64,000 nt of DNA from Pseudomonas sp. KBW05 (GTDB lineage: Bacteria; Pseudomonadota; Gammaproteobacteria; Pseudomonadales; Pseudomonadaceae), in the NCBI RefSeq assembly GCF_003852405.1, contig NZ_QAJM01000013.1:45217-109216 (forward strand). The letters run 5' to 3'. Shown in pieces: positions 53,276 through 62,765 of this stretch. A program made the position numbers and the translations under genes. Positions within the stretch are counted from its first letter, which is position 1; the number at the start of each line of letters is the position of its first letter. The notes below the pieces were generated by a model. That model worked only from the letters and a program-made list of their open reading frames with translations. It ran no database searches and was not told the DNA's origin.

Positions 53276-53743
53276 ATGATCAACGCCAAACTGATGCAAC
53301 TGGTCGTCAACGCCTCCAACGACGGGATCGTCGTCGCCGAACGCGAAGGCAAGGACAAGCCGCTGATCTACGTCAACCCGGCATTCGAGCGGCTGACTGG
53401 CTACACCCTGGACGATATCCTGTATCAGGACTGCCGGTTCTTGCAGTCGGGAGATCGCGATCAACCGGGGCTGATGGCCATTCGTGAGGCACTGGATAAC
53501 GGCGGTGCGTGCCGGGAAATCCTGCGCAACTATCGCAAGGACGGCACGCACTTCTTTAACGAACTGTCGCTGTCGACGGTGTACAACGCGGCCGACAAGC
53601 AGACCTACTTCGTCGGCGTACAAAAAGACGTCACCCTTCAGGTCAAGGCCCAGCAACGCGTGGCCCAGCTGGAAAACGAGCTGGCCGAGGTCAAGGCCGA
53701 ACTGGCCGCCCTCAAAGCGACGAGCGGATCTAACAAAATTTAG
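53276..53743 (+). CDS. Short LOV blue-light photoreceptor
   Basis: A 155-residue single-domain LOV protein. The photoactive Cys53 lies in LYQDCRFLQSGDRDQ, preceded by IYVNPAFERLTGY and followed by NYRKDGTHFFNELSLS. A C-terminal helix (about 120-150) probably mediates dimers. It closely resembles the short LOV proteins known from P. putida (PpSB1-LOV type), including Cys53. It binds FMN and forms a light-induced cysteinyl adduct. No ribosome site is clear; ATG 53264 is an alternative start. Confidence 0.92.
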   Translation: MINAKLMQLVVNASNDGIVVAEREGKDKPLIYVNPAFERLTGYTLDDILYQDCRFLQSGDRDQPGLMAIREALDNGGACREILRNYRKDGTHFFNELSLSTVYNAADKQTYFVGVQKDVTLQVKAQQRVAQLENELAEVKAELAALKATSGSNKI

Positions 53744-53803
53744 AAATTGGGGTCAGTAGAGAGGATAATGGCACTTTAACACCCCTTTCATTGAGCACGA
53801 TCA

Positions 53804-54409
53804 ATGCACCGCGACGCGCTTCTGACCCAGGATGAGCTGGACTTCATTCAGAACATGCAGCACAACCCCCAGCTCAACCTGCGGGATGCGTCGTCGAGCC
53901 TGACCGTCAACGGCGGAGCGCAGATCCGCGATTTGCTCACCCGGCTGGCCGCTCACGACCACGTCACGATCCAGGCGCAGTTCGATAACCAGCAACTGAC
54001 CTTCCCGCTGCACCTGGTGGAGGATGAGTTTCATGCGGTGCATCTGCGCCTGGGCGTGCCGAGCATTTTCGAAGACGGCCCGATGATCCGCCCGTGGCGC
54101 CTGGCGCTTGAATCGCCAGTGGCACTGGAGAACATCAAGGGCACGCCAGGCGCACTGTGGGTGCACGAAGTGTCATTCAAGGGTGTGCTGGTGGAAATCC
54201 GTGGCCGGGTCAAAGCGCCCAAGACCTTTGCCCTGTGGTTCAGCCCTTCCGGTTACGAACGCATTGCCCTGCGCGGCACGCTGGAGCGGGAAACCGCGCG
54301 CGGCTTGTTCGCCTATCGCCTGAGCCAGAGCGATGCGGACGAGATCGAGCGCCTGCGCCAATTCATCCTGCACCAACACCGGTTGGTCCACCCCCACGTG
54401 CACGCCTGA
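53804..54409 (+). CDS. PilZ-like/YcgR-like hypothetical protein
   Basis: A 201-residue soluble protein starting 60 bases after the LOV gene. The N-terminal part (DLLTRLAAHDHVTIQAQFDN) and the later beta-rich part (WVHEVSFKGVLVEIRGRVKA) recall the layout of YcgR-type c-di-GMP proteins, but the binding motifs RxxxR and DxSxxG are absent. If related, it would be a degenerate PilZ. The link to light control is only positional. Confidence 0.5.
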   Translation: MHRDALLTQDELDFIQNMQHNPQLNLRDASSSLTVNGGAQIRDLLTRLAAHDHVTIQAQFDNQQLTFPLHLVEDEFHAVHLRLGVPSIFEDGPMIRPWRLALESPVALENIKGTPGALWVHEVSFKGVLVEIRGRVKAPKTFALWFSPSGYERIALRGTLERETARGLFAYRLSQSDADEIERLRQFILHQHRLVHPHVHA

Positions 54410-54411
54410 TC

Positions 54412-55372
54412 TCAGGTATCCAGGCGCCCACTGAGAAACTGCTGCAGGCGGCGCTGCATCAAGCGCCCGTCATTGCCCAGGCAACCCACGGAAGAGCCAG
54501 CCAGGTCCTTCTCGGCCAGGTCCGACGCCGCACCCGCCAGAAACAGTGGGCACTCCAGGGTCATTGCCAAGCGGTTCAGGCGACTGGGCAGGTCGTGTCC
54601 ATGTGAGTGGTTGGAATACACGATCAACGCCTGGGGACGGGTTTTTTCACACACCAGCATCAACTCATCCACCGGCTGCCCCATCGCGAGCACCTTCACC
54701 ACCAGGTCGTCGCGACTGATCAACAGCGCGGCCACCAGCAACTCCAATTTACGACACTCGCCGGGCAGGGCTGCCAGCAGCACCCGTGGTGCCGACGACG
54801 CACAGGCAACCTGCAGACGCTGCAAGGCCTGCACCCGCAAGAAGGCATCAAAGAACAACCACTCACTGGCCTGGCCAAAACGGCCCTGATGGCGCAGCAG
54901 GTCCTGCCAGAGGGGCATGAGGATGCCCTGGAACGCCACGCTGAGGGGGGTAGGTCGCAAAAATCTGCCCGTACACATGCTCCAACTGGCGATCGTCGAA
55001 CGCACTGACCGCCTGCATCAACCGCGCCCGCCACTGCGGCCACTCGGCTTCCCCGGCCACATCACGCTCAGCGCGCACGGCTTGCGCCTGCTGATCATCA
55101 CGCGCGAGGAGCTTGCCGACCTTGCTCACGGCCACGCCGCGCTCGATCCAGTCGAGGATGCGATTGACCGTCTCAATATCGGCCTTGGAGTAGAGGCGGT
55201 GCCCGCTTTCGGTGCGCGTGGGCTGGATCAGGCCATAACGGCGCTCCCAGGCACGCAGGGTGACGGGGTTTATGCCTGTCAATCTCGACACTTCACGAAT
55301 CGGAAACAGCTCATCTGAATCGGGTGTATCTAGATGCAAATTGCTATCAAGCGGAGCAGTAATCACGGGCAT
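54412..55372 (-). pseudogene. LitR-like MerR-family regulator, interrupted by a +1 frameshift
   Basis: Removing one base from a run of six C (plus-strand G 54945-54950) joins two frames into a 319-residue protein. The first part (from ATG 55372) has a MerR HTH (LTGINPVTLRAWERRYGL). The second has a Rossmann-like helical domain of the LitR/CarH type (LSVAFQGILMPLWQDLLRHQ). Class II LitR, lacking cobalamin ligands, works with a neighbouring short LOV in P. putida, and the same gene pair is found here. The total of 961 bases is one more than a multiple of three. It may be a true mutation, a reversible homopolymer slip, or a sequencing error. Confidence 0.8.
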
Positions 55373-55478
55373 TTGAGACCAAAAAACCAACGGTGATCGG
55401 GGCAATCATTTAACGCTTTTAGACCTGTCTTTTTCAAGTGCCAGAAGCTTCGGACCAATGCCACTGGCGTATTTTTGC

Positions 55479-55505
55479 AAAACAGGAATAATCCTTGCCT
55501 GTTTT
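55479..55505. promoter_or_regulatory. Candidate LitR operator
   Basis: AAAACAGG-N11-CCTGTTTT, 8-base inverted arms in the 212-base gap between the divergent LitR-like gene and the monooxygenase-like gene. MerR-type regulators bind such dyads between promoter elements. Confidence 0.5.
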
Positions 55506-55584
55506 TACATAGCGGCACTACCCCGCCGCTATGTTCGTGCGCCGCCTACCCGGCCCAGCGCACCCGTATATTTGGAGATACACA

Positions 55585-56145
55585 ATGTCTACCTCACCCG
55601 TCACCCTGATGGTTGCGCGCCGCGTGGCCAAAGGTCGCTACGAAGAGTTGATGGCCTGGCTGCGCGAAGGCGAGCAATTGGCCACGGACTTTCCCGGTTA
55701 CCTGGGTTCAGGCGTGCTTGCGCCGCCGCCCAATGATGACGAATTCCAGATCATCTTCCGCTTTGCCGACGAAAAAACCCTGCATGCCTGGGAGTTTTCC
55801 GCGTCCCGCAGTGCCTGGCTGGGCCGTGGCAGCGAGCTGTTCGCCGACCCGTCGGAGCATCGTGTGAGTGGCATCGATGGCTGGTTCGGCGCCGTCGGCG
55901 CACGGCCACCGCGCTGGAAACAGGCCGTGGCAATCTGGCTGGCGTTTTTCCCGGTGTCGCTGATCTTCAACTTTGTGCTGGGCCCGCTGCTCGCTGATTT
56001 GGAACTGGTCCCGCGCGTGCTGGTCAGCACCCTGGCACTGACGCCGCTGATGGTTTATCTGTTCATTCCGCTGTCGACCCACCTGCTGGCCAGTTGGCTA
56101 CATCCGGCGCCAACACCGCGCAAGGCCACCGAAGCCGCCGCGTGA
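55585..56145 (+). CDS. Antibiotic-biosynthesis-monooxygenase-like membrane protein
   Basis: A 186-residue protein. Residues 1-100 form an ABM-type ferredoxin-like fold (VTLMVARRVAKGRYEELMAW, then DEFQIIFRFADEKTLHAWEF). Two membrane helices (about 120-165) and a Pro/Lys-rich tail follow. ABM domains act on aromatic polyketides or heme-like compounds, but membrane-linked forms are not characterised. GGAG lies 8 bases before ATG 55585. It may be the first gene of the operon running to hopJ, and is divergent from the LitR-like gene. Confidence 0.7.
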   Translation: MSTSPVTLMVARRVAKGRYEELMAWLREGEQLATDFPGYLGSGVLAPPPNDDEFQIIFRFADEKTLHAWEFSASRSAWLGRGSELFADPSEHRVSGIDGWFGAVGARPPRWKQAVAIWLAFFPVSLIFNFVLGPLLADLELVPRVLVSTLALTPLMVYLFIPLSTHLLASWLHPAPTPRKATEAAA

Positions 56146-56201
56146 GTACAGGGGGCCGCGGCGCTGGTATGATTTGAGCCTGCCAGCGAATCGAGCCCCC
56201 C

Positions 56202-56912
56202 ATGACTGCAACACACGCCCCGATCCTGATCACCGGCGCCGGCCAGCGTGTCGGCCTGCATTGCGCCCAGCGCTTGCTCGACGACGGCCACGCGGTGATT
56301 TTCAGCTACCGCAGCGAACGCCCTGGCGTGCAAGCCCTGCGCGAGCGCGGGGCGATCGGTGTGTTTGCCGACTTCTCCAACGAAGCCGGCGTCATGGCCT
56401 TTATTGCCGAACTGAACACCCACACCCAGAGCCTGCGCGCGATCATCCACAACGCCTCGGCGTGGGTCGCGGAAACACCCGGCGACGAAAGCCGCGCCTT
56501 TACCGACATGTTCAGCGTACACATGCTTGCGCCCTACCTGATCAACCTGCATTGTTCACCCTTGCTGCAACACTCGACACCGGCCGACATCGTGCACATC
56601 AGCGATGACGTGGTGCGCAAGGGCAGCCGCCAGCACATCGCCTATTGCGCCACCAAGGCCGGGCTCGACAGCCTCACGCTGTCGTTCGCCGCGCAGTTCG
56701 CGCCGCTGATCAAGGTCAACGGCATCGCCCCGGCGATGGTGATGTTCAACGAGGGCGACGACGCTGCCTACCGTGCCAAGGTGCTGGCCAAGTCCGCACT
56801 GGGCACAGAACCCGGGCCCGAGGTGATTTACCAGAGCGTGCGTTACCTGTTGGACAACCCCTATGTCACCGGTACCACCCTGACCGTCAACGGCGGGCGG
56901 CATATCAAGTAA
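56202..56912 (+). CDS. folM: Dihydromonapterin reductase
   Basis: A 236-residue SDR with ILITGAGQRVGLHCAQRLLD, IIHNAS, catalytic Tyr/Lys in YCATKAGLDSLTL, and NGIAPAMVMF. FolM reduces dihydromonapterin to tetrahydromonapterin. The immediate neighbours folE and folX support this assignment over a generic SDR. Confidence 0.88.
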   Translation: MTATHAPILITGAGQRVGLHCAQRLLDDGHAVIFSYRSERPGVQALRERGAIGVFADFSNEAGVMAFIAELNTHTQSLRAIIHNASAWVAETPGDESRAFTDMFSVHMLAPYLINLHCSPLLQHSTPADIVHISDDVVRKGSRQHIAYCATKAGLDSLTLSFAAQFAPLIKVNGIAPAMVMFNEGDDAAYRAKVLAKSALGTEPGPEVIYQSVRYLLDNPYVTGTTLTVNGGRHIK

Positions 56913-56932
56913 GCCGTTTGTGAGGATGTTGT

Positions 56933-57493
56933 ATGACCTTGTCCCTGCCCCAACACTACCGCGAGATCCTCAAGAGCCTGGGCGAAGACCCGGAGCGTGA
57001 AGGTTTGCTCGACACCCCCAAGCGCGCAGCCAAGGCGATGCAGTACCTGTGCCACGGCTACGAACAGAACCTGGATGACATCGTCAACGGCGCGCTGTTC
57101 ACCTCCGACAATGACGAGATGGTGATCCTCAAGGACATCGAGTTGTATTCGCTGTGCGAGCACCACCTGCTGCCCTTTATCGGCAAGGCCCACGTGGCCT
57201 ATATTCCGACCGGCAAGGTGCTCGGCCTTTCGAAGCTGGCGCGCATCGTCGACATGTATGCGCGGCGCCTGCAGATCCAGGAAAACCTCACGCGGCAAAT
57301 CGCCGACGCCATCCAGCAAGTGACCCAGGCCGCCGGCGTGGCGGTGGTGATCGAAGCCAGGCACATGTGCATGATGATGCGCGGCGTGGAAAAACAGAAT
57401 TCAACCATGAACACCTCGGTGATGCTCGGCGCGTTCCGCGAGTCGAACACCACGCGCATGGAGTTCCTGCAACTGATCGGACGGAGCAAGTAG
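56933..57493 (+). CDS. folE: GTP cyclohydrolase I
   Basis: A 186-residue enzyme with zinc and active-site residues in [37 protein letters not shown] and [17 protein letters not shown]. It makes dihydroneopterin triphosphate from GTP. It is 20 bases after folM and 2 bases before folX. Confidence 0.95.
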   Translation: MTLSLPQHYREILKSLGEDPEREGLLDTPKRAAKAMQYLCHGYEQNLDDIVNGALFTSDNDEMVILKDIELYSLCEHHLLPFIGKAHVAYIPTGKVLGLSKLARIVDMYARRLQIQENLTRQIADAIQQVTQAAGVAVVIEARHMCMMMRGVEKQNSTMNTSVMLGAFRESNTTRMEFLQLIGRSK

Positions 57494-57495
57494 CA

Positions 57496-57867
57496 ATGCC
57501 ACAACTTCAACCAGGCATGGCGCGCATCCGGGTCAAGGACCTGTGCCTGCGCACCTACATCGGCATCAACGAGGACGAGATCCTCAACAAGCAGGATGTG
57601 CTGATCAACCTGACCATCCTGTATGCCGCCCAAGAGGCGGTGCGCGACAATGACATCGACCACGCGCTGAACTACCGCACCATCACCAAGGCCATCATTG
57701 CCCACGTCGAAGGCAACCGCTTTGCCCTGCTGGAGCGCCTGACCCAGGAGCTGCTGGACCTGGTGATGAGCAATGAATCGGTGCTGTACGCCGAAGTCGA
57801 AGTGGACAAGCCCCATGCGCTGCGCTTTGCCGAATCGGTGTCGATTACCCTGGCGGCCAGCCGCTAA
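57496..57867 (+). CDS. folX: Dihydroneopterin triphosphate 2'-epimerase
   Basis: A 123-residue enzyme of the FolB/FolX fold: [53 protein letters not shown]. Next to folE and folM it makes the epimer used for tetrahydromonapterin. ATG 57496 has GGAGCAAG upstream. Confidence 0.92.
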   Translation: MPQLQPGMARIRVKDLCLRTYIGINEDEILNKQDVLINLTILYAAQEAVRDNDIDHALNYRTITKAIIAHVEGNRFALLERLTQELLDLVMSNESVLYAEVEVDKPHALRFAESVSITLAASR

Positions 57868-57890
57868 CCCCTGAGATTTGCGTGAGCCCT

Positions 57891-58187
57891 ATGAACGACC
57901 AACAACGCCTCGAACTCGAAGCCGCCGCCTTCCGCCGGCTGGTGGCCCACCTGGACAGCCGCAAGGATGTGCAGAACATCGACCTGATGAACCTCTCCGG
58001 TTTCTGCCGTAACTGCTTGTCCAAGTGGTACAAGGCCGAGGCCGATGAACGCAAGATCGAGCTGAGCCTCGATGACGCCCGTGAAGTGGTGTACGGCATG
58101 CCGTACGCCGAATGGAAAGCCCAATACCAGAAAGAAGCCAGCGCCGACCAACAGGCAGCGTTCGCCAAAGGAAAAACCCATGACTGA
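57891..58187 (+). CDS. DUF1244 family protein
   Basis: A 98-residue protein with the DUF1244 core: LVAHLDSRKDVQNIDLMNLS, then GFCRNCLSKWYKAEADE with two Cys, then YGMPYAEWKAQYQ. Found widely in proteobacteria; function unknown. It overlaps the HopJ gene by 8 bases. Confidence 0.88.
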   Translation: MNDQQRLELEAAAFRRLVAHLDSRKDVQNIDLMNLSGFCRNCLSKWYKAEADERKIELSLDDAREVVYGMPYAEWKAQYQKEASADQQAAFAKGKTHD

Positions 58188-58518
58188 CCTGAACACCCTG
58201 CGCAACAGCCTCAACAGCGGCGAACACGTTTTTGCCGACACCTTGGCCTTTGTTGCCGCAGGTTACGACTACCAGCCGCAAGCCTTTACCAATGGTGATG
58301 TGGAAAACGCTGCCGGGCAGAACGAGGGCTCGTGCAAGACCCTGGGTTTGGCTGTGCTGGAAGGCCTGAGCGATCAGGAAGCGCTGCTGGCGTTTGGCGA
58401 GCATTACCGTGCGGTAGTGGCCACGCCTGAGGGCAGCGACCACGGCAACATCCGTGCATTGATCGCCCATGGCCTGGCCGGTGTGAAGTTCACCGCGCAG
58501 CCCCTGACTCGCCGCTGA
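58180..58518 (+). CDS. HopJ-type protein
   Basis: A 112-residue protein of the HopJ family: LRNSLNSGEHVFADTLAFVA, QAFTNGDVENAAGQNEGSCK. The family was named from a Pseudomonas syringae type III effector list, but this is a chromosomal housekeeping copy with no hrp signal nearby. The family role is unclear. Start at ATG 58180 inside the end of the DUF1244 gene. Confidence 0.88.
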   Translation: MTDLNTLRNSLNSGEHVFADTLAFVAAGYDYQPQAFTNGDVENAAGQNEGSCKTLGLAVLEGLSDQEALLAFGEHYRAVVATPEGSDHGNIRALIAHGLAGVKFTAQPLTRR

Positions 58519-58540
58519 TTCAATTTGGAAACCCGGTCAA

Positions 58541-58614
58541 TGTGGGAGCCGGGCTTGCCCGCGATAGCGGTGGTGACTGATACACCGCTATCGCAGGCAA
58601 GCCAGCTCCCACAG
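58541..58614. repeat. Inverted REP pair
   Basis: TGTGGGAGCCGGGCTTGCCC, a short spacer, then CAGGCAAGCCAGCTCCCACA. It lies between hopJ and trxB. Confidence 0.88.
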
Positions 58615-58663
58615 GGATTGGGTTAACAGCTCAAGAATTGGGTGTTGCTTGAATCGCGGGCAT

Positions 58664-58692
58664 AAAAAAACCGGCCTCACGGCCGGTTTTTT
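58664..58692. terminator. Bidirectional terminator
   Basis: A7, CCGGCC, 4-base loop, GGCCGG, T6, located 16 bases after the trxB stop (minus strand). Confidence 0.93.
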
Positions 58693-58707
58693 GTTTTGCT
58701 GCGCACC

Positions 58708-59655
<948 letters not shown>

Positions 59656-59934
59656 TCACTCCTATCGACCACCCGGACAACAAGGCGGCTGGAATAAAAA
59701 AGGACCGCGAAGCACTTGGGGAAGGCTTGAACTCGCACGTCCTGAAAAATAATGGGTGCAGCGTATAGAGGGGGGCAAGATTAAGGAAATACGGATTAAC
59801 AATCCAGCTCATAGGCGGTCTCTATGCAGTTGGCGTGGTTGATCGACGCCTTTGTTACTGCTGATGTCGCCGCTTTCGCCTGTGCGGCAAAGCCGGTAAG
59901 GTCGGCGCGTTCGCCCCTTTGCTCGGAGTTATCC

Positions 59935-60684
59935 ATGCCCGCCCCCGCTCTTTCCGGCCCGCAATACCTGCGTGAAGGCCTCAAACTGGTGCTCAGCCCT
60001 GGCTTGCGCCTGTTTGTGCTGTTGCCGCTGATGATCAACCTGGTGCTGTTCGTCGGCCTGATCTATTTCGCCGGCCATCAGTTCAGCCTGTGGGTCGATC
60101 ATTTGATGCCGACGCTGCCAACCTGGCTGAGCTTCCTCAACTACCTGCTATGGCCGCTGTTTGTCGTGTTGGTGGTGCTGATGGTGTTTTTCACCTTCAC
60201 CATGCTGGCCAATATCATCGCCGCGCCGTTCAACGGCTTTCTGTCGGAGAAAGTCGAAGTGGTGGTGCGCGGCACCGATGACTTCCCGGCGTTCAGCTGG
60301 GGCGAACTGATCGCGATGGTGCCACGCACCTTGGCGCGGGAAATGCGCAAGCTGGGCTACTTCCTGCCGCGGGCCATCGGCCTGTTTATCCTGTCGTTCA
60401 TTCCGGTGGTCAACCTGATCGCCGCGCCGCTGTGGCTGCTGTTCGGGGTGTGGATGATGGCGATCCAATACATTGACTACCCGGCGGATAACCACAAGCT
60501 AGGCTGGAACGAAATGCTCGCCTGGCTGCGCCAGAAGCGCTGGCAGAGCATGAGCTTCGGCGGGATTGTTTACCTGGTGTTGCTGGTACCGGTGGTCAAC
60601 CTGCTGATGATGCCGGCGGCGGTGGCCGGGGCCACGTTGTTCTGGGTGCGTGAGCAGGGTGCCGAGACGATGGCCAAGTCATAA
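59935..60684 (+). CDS. cysZ: Sulfate transporter CysZ
   Basis: A 249-residue inner-membrane protein with four or so membrane segments; the family signature is [36 protein letters not shown] and [17 protein letters not shown]. CysZ imports sulfate for cysteine synthesis. ATG 59935 has CGGAG 6 bases upstream, although the frame is open further. It is divergent from trxB. Confidence 0.9.
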   Translation: MPAPALSGPQYLREGLKLVLSPGLRLFVLLPLMINLVLFVGLIYFAGHQFSLWVDHLMPTLPTWLSFLNYLLWPLFVVLVVLMVFFTFTMLANIIAAPFNGFLSEKVEVVVRGTDDFPAFSWGELIAMVPRTLAREMRKLGYFLPRAIGLFILSFIPVVNLIAAPLWLLFGVWMMAIQYIDYPADNHKLGWNEMLAWLRQKRWQSMSFGGIVYLVLLVPVVNLLMMPAAVAGATLFWVREQGAETMAKS

Positions 60685-60738
60685 ATCCATCATCCCAATG
60701 ACACAATGACGACACGGCCCACGGCGACACTGTGGGTC

Positions 60739-61917
60739 ATGACGACAGCCTCGCTTCACATCACCCTGATTACCGAAACCTTCCCGCCTGAGATCAACGG
60801 GGTGGCCAATACCCTTGGCCGCCTGTGCGACGGTTTGCGCGCGCGCGGCCATCAAGTCGAGCTGGTGCGCCCGCGCCAGGGTAGCGACCAGAGTCGCGCC
60901 AGCGATGACGAATTGCTGTTGTGCCGTGGCTGGCCGTTACCCGGCTATCCGGGCCTGCAGTGGGGCCAGTCGTCGATGCACAAGCTGCTGCGGCGCTGGA
61001 CCCGCCAACGCCCGGACGTGCTTTACATCGCGACGGAGGGGCCATTGGGCTTATCCGCCTTGCGCGCGGCACGGCGCCTGGGCATCAGCGTGGTCAGCGG
61101 CTTTCACACCAATTTCCAGCAATACTCCAACCAATACGGCTTGAGCATGCTGAGCCGAATGGTCACGCACTACCTGCGCTGGTTTCATAACCGGTCGACC
61201 CTGACGCTGGTGCCCAGCGCCAGCCAACGCCTGGAGCTGGAGCGCCGGCACTTTGAGCGCTTGGGAATGCTGTCGCGTGGGGTGGACAGTCAGTTGTTCC
61301 ACCCCGCCAAACGTGACAATGCACTGCGTGAGAGCTGGGGCCTGGGCAATGACGATATTGCCGTGCTGCATGTAGGGCGCTTGGCCCAGGAAAAGAATCT
61401 CGGCGTGCTCAAGCGCTGCTTTGACGTCCTGCGCAATACGTATCCACAGCGCCGGCTGAAATTGATCATCGTCGGCGATGGGCCGCAACGCCCATTGCTG
61501 GAACATGATTTGCCCGACGCGGTGTTCTGCGGCACCCAGCGCGGCGAGGAGCTGGCGCGGCACTACGCGTCAGGCGATCTGTTCCTGTTTCCTAGCCTGA
61601 CCGAAACCTTCGGCAACGTGGTGCTGGAAGCCATGGCCTCAGGGTTGGGCGTGGTGGCGTATGACCAGGCGGCCGCGACCCAGCATATCCGCCATGGCTA
61701 CAACGGCGTGCTGGCGATGCCGGGGGATGAGGAGGCGTTTTGCGATGCGGCCAACTGGCTGTTGGAAGAACCAGAAAATTTGCGCAGGGCGCGCCTGAAT
61801 GCACGTCAACATGCCAGCCGCCAGGGCTGGCCGGCAATTATCGAGCAGTTCGAAAGCCAGTTACGGGGTGTGTGCAAGGAACATTTGGCCGCACCAACAG
61901 TACCTTACGCTCGTTGA
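60739..61917 (+). CDS. Glycosyltransferase family 4-type protein
   Basis: A 392-residue GT-B glycosyltransferase: LITETFPPEINGVANTLGRL in the N-terminal domain, HVGRLAQEKNLGVLKRC and the nucleotide-sugar motif PSLTETFGNVVLEAMASG. It resembles sugar/glycolipid mannosyl- or glucosyltransferases of the MgtA/DgdA type that modify diacylglycerol, but the acceptor is not certain. The start is ambiguous with 60706; neither has a clear ribosome site. Preceding gene is cysZ. Confidence 0.8.
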   Translation: MTTASLHITLITETFPPEINGVANTLGRLCDGLRARGHQVELVRPRQGSDQSRASDDELLLCRGWPLPGYPGLQWGQSSMHKLLRRWTRQRPDVLYIATEGPLGLSALRAARRLGISVVSGFHTNFQQYSNQYGLSMLSRMVTHYLRWFHNRSTLTLVPSASQRLELERRHFERLGMLSRGVDSQLFHPAKRDNALRESWGLGNDDIAVLHVGRLAQEKNLGVLKRCFDVLRNTYPQRRLKLIIVGDGPQRPLLEHDLPDAVFCGTQRGEELARHYASGDLFLFPSLTETFGNVVLEAMASGLGVVAYDQAAATQHIRHGYNGVLAMPGDEEAFCDAANWLLEEPENLRRARLNARQHASRQGWPAIIEQFESQLRGVCKEHLAAPTVPYAR

Positions 61918-62040
61918 ACGGTCTGCGAATAACGTGGGCGGGGGCGCCCTCCTGCCAGCCTAACCCCCATGTACCGGTCCAAACACTAAGATTTTTCCCC
62001 TAGGGCCGTCTGAATCAGCATGCCACAACGGGATATTTCA

Positions 62041-62068
62041 GGAACGTCACGTCGATTATCGCCACCTA
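62041..62068 (+). promoter_or_regulatory. Candidate HrpL (hrp box) promoter
   Basis: GGAACG-N15-CCACCTA matches the HrpL consensus GGAACC-N15/16-CCACNNA with one mismatch. It ends 89 bases before the start of the repeat protein gene and points toward it. Confidence 0.45.
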
Positions 62069-62157
62069 CATGACACCTGCCCTAGGGCGCGTGTCTTCCC
62101 GATGGCGCCCCAAAAAAGAGGCAGGTCACTCATGATGAATAATCAATAGAGACTGTT

Positions 62158-62685
62158 ATGACGACTTCGATAAATGGCTCAATCGCTCTGCAACGCCTGC
62201 CGACGTATACGCAAGACCAGCCCCCCGCAGACGCTCACACCACCACGAGCGACGAGTACCACTCCCCCCGACAGAAGCATGGCTCAAGCGCTGGCTCGGG
62301 CCGCCCACAGATAACGCGTCCGGACCACGGTTGGCATAACCCGCAACCTGCACGTCCTGACAACAGCTGGCATCGCCCGCAGCCTGCGCGTCCCGACAAC
62401 GACTGGTACCGCCCGCAACCTACCCGTCCCGACAACGACTGGTACCGACCGCAGCCCACCCGCCCCGACAACGACTGGTACCGACCGCAACCTACCCGAC
62501 CCGACAATGACTGGTACCGCCCGCAGCCTGCCCGACCCGACCACAGTTGGAACCGTCCGCAGCCTGCACGTCCCGACAACGAATGGTATCGCCCACAAAC
62601 CGAGGGCCGCCCACTGACAAACAACGGAATATTTCCCTATGCGGATCCCTACGTCGAATACGCGGATGAAGCCAGTAACGTCTGA
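62158..62685 (+). CDS. 12-residue-repeat protein, possible type III secreted protein
   Basis: A 175-residue protein. The first 50 residues are polar with no acidic residue before position 20 (MTTSINGSIALQRLPTYTQ). Eight tandem 12-residue repeats follow (RPDNDWYRPQPT, residues 54-149, DNA period 36 bp); repeats 3-6 are nearly identical, and outer ones vary (HGWHN, NSWHR, HSWNR). The tail is acidic (PYADPYVEYADEASNV). There is no signal peptide or Cys. The unstructured start and a hrp-box-like promoter suggest type III export, but this is a guess. It is followed by a terminator. Confidence 0.65.
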   Translation: MTTSINGSIALQRLPTYTQDQPPADAHTTTSDEYHSPRQKHGSSAGSGRPQITRPDHGWHNPQPARPDNSWHRPQPARPDNDWYRPQPTRPDNDWYRPQPTRPDNDWYRPQPTRPDNDWYRPQPARPDHSWNRPQPARPDNEWYRPQTEGRPLTNNGIFPYADPYVEYADEASNV

Positions 62686-62702
62686 TCCCATGACCTGAAA
62701 CC

Positions 62703-62734
62703 GACGGGGGCTGAATATCACTATCCAGCCCCCG
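62703..62734 (+). terminator. Hairpin after the repeat protein gene
   Basis: ACGGGGGCTG, a 12-base loop, then CAGCCCCCGT, in the gap between the repeat protein gene and the convergent oxidoreductase gene. There is no T tract. Confidence 0.6.
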
Positions 62735-62765
62735 TCACACCCCACGATCTACTTCGGCATTCACG

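Noticed and set aside
62041-62068. Taking the hrp-box match as proof of HrpL control
   Set aside because: With one mismatch such a motif could occur by chance about once in a few windows of this size; kept only as a candidate.
62235-62745. Minus-strand frames opposite the 12-residue repeats
   Set aside because: The 36-bp period keeps all frames open; the plus frame has a start, a sensible N-terminus and a terminator.
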